Part shown: positions 4,686-7,456 of the stretch, in pieces
How positions within the stretch are numbered: position 1 is the first letter of the stretch
Layout of the letters: every line of letters begins with the position of its first letter
From: Acidobacteriota bacterium
Lineage (GTDB): Bacteria; Acidobacteriota; Terriglobia; Bryobacterales; Bryobacteraceae
DNA length: 7,456 nucleotides
Direction: 5' to 3'
Assembly (NCBI GenBank): GCA_026394095.1
Contig: JAPKYY010000171.1
Coordinates: 1 to 7,456, forward strand
Notes under the pieces: model-generated
Databases searched by the model: none
Told to the model about the DNA's origin: nothing
The model's input: the letters and a program-made list of their open reading frames with translations, nothing else
Made by a program: the position numbers and the translations under genes

Positions 4686-7456
4686 TGAGAAATCGTAATT
4701 CCCAAAGCCCGGGCCACGCACATTGTTTCTGCCACCATTCCCAAATGTGCCAGGAGCAGGAGCTGCAAATGCCGATGTGTCCATGTATAGTTGTCCCGGG
4801 CCATAACCACCTCGAATCGTTGTAGGCCCAAGAACATTTGCGAAATTACCGTTACCTGGGCAGTTACAGGGCCCTGCATCGGCAACGATTGAAAATGGCG
4901 CTCCAGTAACAAACCGGGCGATACCCGCAAGCTGCCAATTTCCCACCAGCCAACTCACCGGGCCAGACTGGGCAAATCGCTTCCCTGGTCCGAACGGCAA
5001 TTCCCAGATGTGGTTCAACGTCAGCATGTGTGTCCGGTCAAACCCCGCCGGGCCATAGTGACGTTCGCGAACAAATCCAGGAATGGTGAAGCCCGGCTGG
5101 TCATCACCCACTCCCAATGTTTTTGAGAATGTATACGCTGCCTGGAAGGATAGTCCTTGCGAGAATCGCTTTTGTACATTCACCTGCAGGCCGTTGTAAT
5201 TGTTGTTATAGGCATTAGCCCGCTCTGCAACGCTTGCCGTACGCCCAAATCTCTGATTGAACGCAAGCCCTGCCGCTCCTTGACCGGGCAGTGCGAAGTT
5301 CAATTCCCGCTGGCCTGGAATTCTGCGTCCAAGCGTCCCAACAAATGCCGCATCTGCTACCCAACCTCCTGCCAACTGCCGCTGTACGGTCAGGCTGTAG
5401 CTGTGCACCATCGGAATCGGATTCGTCCTCGGCACAGTAAAGTAGCCTTGATTTGGGGCCGGGCTGATCGTTCCGTTCTGCGGAATCGGAATCAGTGAGA
5501 ACGCAGGCAGCGTATCGGCAGACCCTTCCACGCGGAAGTTGCCAGCTACTCCTTCCTGTATGTTGTAAATCACAGGGAACTGAGTCGACAGTGTGCCGCC
5601 GGTAAATCCAAAGCGGCCCGTGTAATAACTAAGCCCATACCCGCCACGTATCACGGTCTTTTCGTTGATCCGATAGGCCATTCCCAATCGGGGCGCAAAC
5701 TGTTGCGAATCGAAGTCGACGTTGGTGCTCAGCCCGATCGGGCCGACACCCGCTACCACCAGGCTATTGGTTGCCGGATCATAGTTGGATGCTCCGCCCG
5801 CATATCGCGGCTTCACTGTAGTGTGCGCCTCATAGCGCAAGCCAAGATCCAGCGTCAGCCGCTTGCTTACCTGCCACGAGTCATGCACAAAGAAGAATGC
5901 TTGCGTCAACCGGTTCGTGGGTGTCACCGTTTGAAATGTCCGGTACGTCAGATCGGGAGCGCCTAACAGGAATGCGGCGAAGGAATTCCCAAGCGTTCCA
6001 AAGGGCCCTAGTGCCTGTCCCGGAATTGCCGTCGTCCCGGGGTTGTAATCAAAACGCCCGCGCGGCCCGAAGTTCAAACCCTGTGGTTGGAATCGATCAG
6101 CGCGCACCCGTCTCAGGTCTGCCCCCCACTTCAAAGTATGTTTGCCTGAAATCTTCGTCCAGTTATTCACAAAGTTAAACAGGTTGTCAGCATTCACGAG
6201 TGGATAGACAACAGGCGGTCCCATTGCCGGCATGCCGCTCACTTGAAATCGGGGCGCTCCCCGGGTAGATATGGCATCCGGATTCGGATTCCGGATCGGC
6301 AACTCTCTGGCCAGTGGGTCGTCTATGTTATCCCCATTCACATCGGCGAAATAGCGGTTGTAACCAGCCCGCGCTTCCATCAGCAGCGACGGCGACCATT
6401 GCCGGGTAAAGTTCAACGAGACCGTGTGCGTGCGCACACGGGACAGAACGCCGTCTCCAACTCTGGCTCCCAGCAAGGCTCCCTGTGCCACTTCATAAGG
6501 TGAATAGTTGTACTTTACAAAGATCGAATTGCGTTCGTTGAAATTGTGATCGACCCGTCCATCGTAGGTCAACCCATCCTGCGTAAAGGGTACATTGCCA
6601 ACAATGTTGTTGTTCAATCCCGCTACATTCGTTGCAGGTATCAGCGGTGTTAGAACCCGGGCTACCGGATGCAGACGGTTGGCTGGAATCGTATTGTTCG
6701 CAAAGGGTGTCCGCCCTGTTCCGTCCGCATTGCCACTGGCTGGATCGTATAGGGTCAAGCCCGGAACTCCAGAGAAGTTCCCGCCCCGCCATTCACTCAC
6801 TGGAATCGTGTTTAGCTGCGTAGTTGCCTGCCTTTGATTCACTCCCTGGAAAGATCCGAAAAAGAATGTTTTGTTCTTTCGAATCGGGCCTCCCAATGTC
6901 GCGCCATACTGATTTCTGGCCAGCGCTGGCTTTGCCTGAGGCACAAAGTTGAAGAAATTGCGGGCACGCAATTCCCGGTTTCGCAAAAAGTTAAAGAACG
7001 CCCCGTGAAATTGATTGCTGCCTCCGCGTGTGATCACATTCACCACGGCCCCTCCCGCTCTTCCAAACTCGGCTGTGTAATTGGATGTCGAAATATTCAC
7101 TTCCTGCACCGCCTCAGCCGGAGGAATGTAGATTGTCAACCCAAGCGTGGGGTTGTTGTTGTCGACTCCATCTACCTGAACATTGTTCGCACTGTTGCCT
7201 TGGCCGTTGGATTGGTAAAAAGTAGTTCGTTGAGGATCTTCGAGTGCGGTGAAGTTCGCAACCGGTACTGAAACGCCTGGCAACAACCCTACAAGTGCCT
7301 GAAAGCTTCGGTTCGGCACAGGTAACTCCCTCACTGCCTGCCCTGTTACAGAACGGCTCACATCGGCTCGATCCGTTTGCAGCAGCGGAGCCTCCGCTGT
7401 CACGTTCACCACTTCGCTAAGCTGCCCTGGTTCAAGCACAACATCTACGCGCAATG
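4596..7456 (-). CDS. Oar-like TonB-dependent outer-membrane receptor, start beyond window, C-terminus replaced
   Basis: The frame is open to the right edge. The TTG at 7454-7452 is an internal Leu codon (LRVDVVLEPG), so the N-terminal signal peptide and carboxypeptidase-regulatory-like domain lie outside. About 950 residues are visible. The first part is the end of the regulatory-like domain, then the plug: RELPVPNRSFQALVGLLPGV, the VDGVDNNNP turn, NISTSNYTAEFGRAGGAVVNVITRGGSN. After GALRN-type FLRNRELRARNFF comes a long beta barrel with family landmarks GGPIRKNKTFFFGSFQG, LDLGLRYE, FAPRLGMAYR, YSLTVQRQL, FDRTHMLTLNHIWELPFG and NNVRGPGFGNYDFS. These receptors import or bind unknown, often carbohydrate, substrates; no substrate can be read here. 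A normal member would continue for roughly 65-75 residues and end in an aromatic residue recognised by the BAM machinery. This one switches at about base 4685 to a DinB-like tail and ends in Gly, so it is probably non-functional. Confidence 0.9.
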   Translation of the reverse strand, partial: LRVDVVLEPGQLSEVVNVTAEAPLLQTDRADVSRSVTGQAVRELPVPNRSFQALVGLLPGVSVPVANFTALEDPQRTTFYQSNGQGNSANNVQVDGVDNNNPTLGLTIYIPPAEAVQEVNISTSNYTAEFGRAGGAVVNVITRGGSNQFHGAFFNFLRNRELRARNFFNFVPQAKPALARNQYGATLGGPIRKNKTFFFGSFQGVNQRQATTQLNTIPVSEWRGGNFSGVPGLTLYDPASGNADGTGRTPFANNTIPANRLHPVARVLTPLIPATNVAGLNNNIVGNVPFTQDGLTYDGRVDHNFNERNSIFVKYNYSPYEVAQGALLGARVGDGVLSRVRTHTVSLNFTRQWSPSLLMEARAGYNRYFADVNGDNIDDPLARELPIRNPNPDAISTRGAPRFQVSGMPAMGPPVVYPLVNADNLFNFVNNWTKISGKHTLKWGADLRRVRADRFQPQGLNFGPRGRFDYNPGTTAIPGQALGPFGTLGNSFAAFLLGAPDLTYRTFQTVTPTNRLTQAFFFVHDSWQVSKRLTLDLGLRYEAHTTVKPRYAGGASNYDPATNSLVVAGVGPIGLSTNVDFDSQQFAPRLGMAYRINEKTVIRGGYGLSYYTGRFGFTGGTLSTQFPVIYNIQEGVAGNFRVEGSADTLPAFSLIPIPQNGTISPAPNQGYFTVPRTNPIPMVHSYSLTVQRQLAGGWVADAAFVGTLGRRIPGQRELNFALPGQGAAGLAFNQRFGRTASVAERANAYNNNYNGLQVNVQKRFSQGLSFQAAYTFSKTLGVGDDQPGFTIPGFVRERHYGPAGFDRTHMLTLNHIWELPFGPGKRFAQSGPVSWLVGNWQLAGIARFVTGAPFSIVADAGPCNCPGNGNFANVLGPTTIRGGYGPGQLYMDTSAFAAPAPGTFGNGGRNNVRGPGFGNYDFSSARALAYIIGGHELYHLGLLEKLYKPIPG

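Noticed and set aside
7140..7170. GTT triplet repeat in the receptor
   Set aside because: It encodes the conserved VDNNNP turn of Oar-like plugs, so it is coding constraint and not a regulatory repeat.
6834..7271. + strand open frame of 145 residues opposite the receptor
   Set aside because: It lies antisense to the conserved receptor plug domain and shows no motif or ribosome-binding site.

Overview
The window is almost entirely coding. Five genes run left to right on the + strand (bases 2 to 4609), packed with gaps of 16 and 3 bases and two four-base ATGA overlaps. One long gene on the - strand (4596 to 7456) converges on them. The organism is most likely an acidobacterium of the Solibacteres/Bryobacter type. 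This is an inference from the very large Oar-like TonB-dependent receptor, the fairly high GC content and the C-rich third codon positions of the + strand genes. No 16S or other marker gene is present to confirm it.

The layout from left to right is as follows. Bases 2-820 hold the end of a GGDEF-EAL signalling protein whose EAL domain lacks the catalytic DDFG loop. Bases 837-1007 hold a 56-residue Trm112/YcaR-type zinc protein. Bases 1011-1922 hold a family 9 (heptosyltransferase-like) glycosyltransferase. Bases 1919-3719 hold an MsbA-like lipid A/LPS flippase that is broken by a frameshift near base 2846. Bases 3716-4609 hold a YicC-family endoribonuclease. The - strand holds an outer-membrane TonB-dependent receptor. 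Its start lies beyond the right edge, and its C-terminal barrel has been replaced by about 30 residues that look like the end of a DinB-family protein.

The Trm112 protein, the glycosyltransferase and the MsbA-like transporter form a lipopolysaccharide assembly and export group. It recalls the E. coli msbA-lpxK-ycaR-kdsB neighbourhood, with a glycosyltransferase in place of lpxK. yicC is translationally coupled to the transporter by its ATGA overlap.

I found no clearly new defence or mobile system, and no tRNA, rRNA, CRISPR array, insertion sequence or convincing terminator. The most notable feature is a set of three apparent deletions in 4.3 kb: an in-frame loss in the EAL domain, a loss of about 20 bases that frameshifts the msbA-like gene, and a deletion that fuses the receptor to a DinB tail. 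Either this segment is decaying or rearranged, or some of the junctions are assembly errors.
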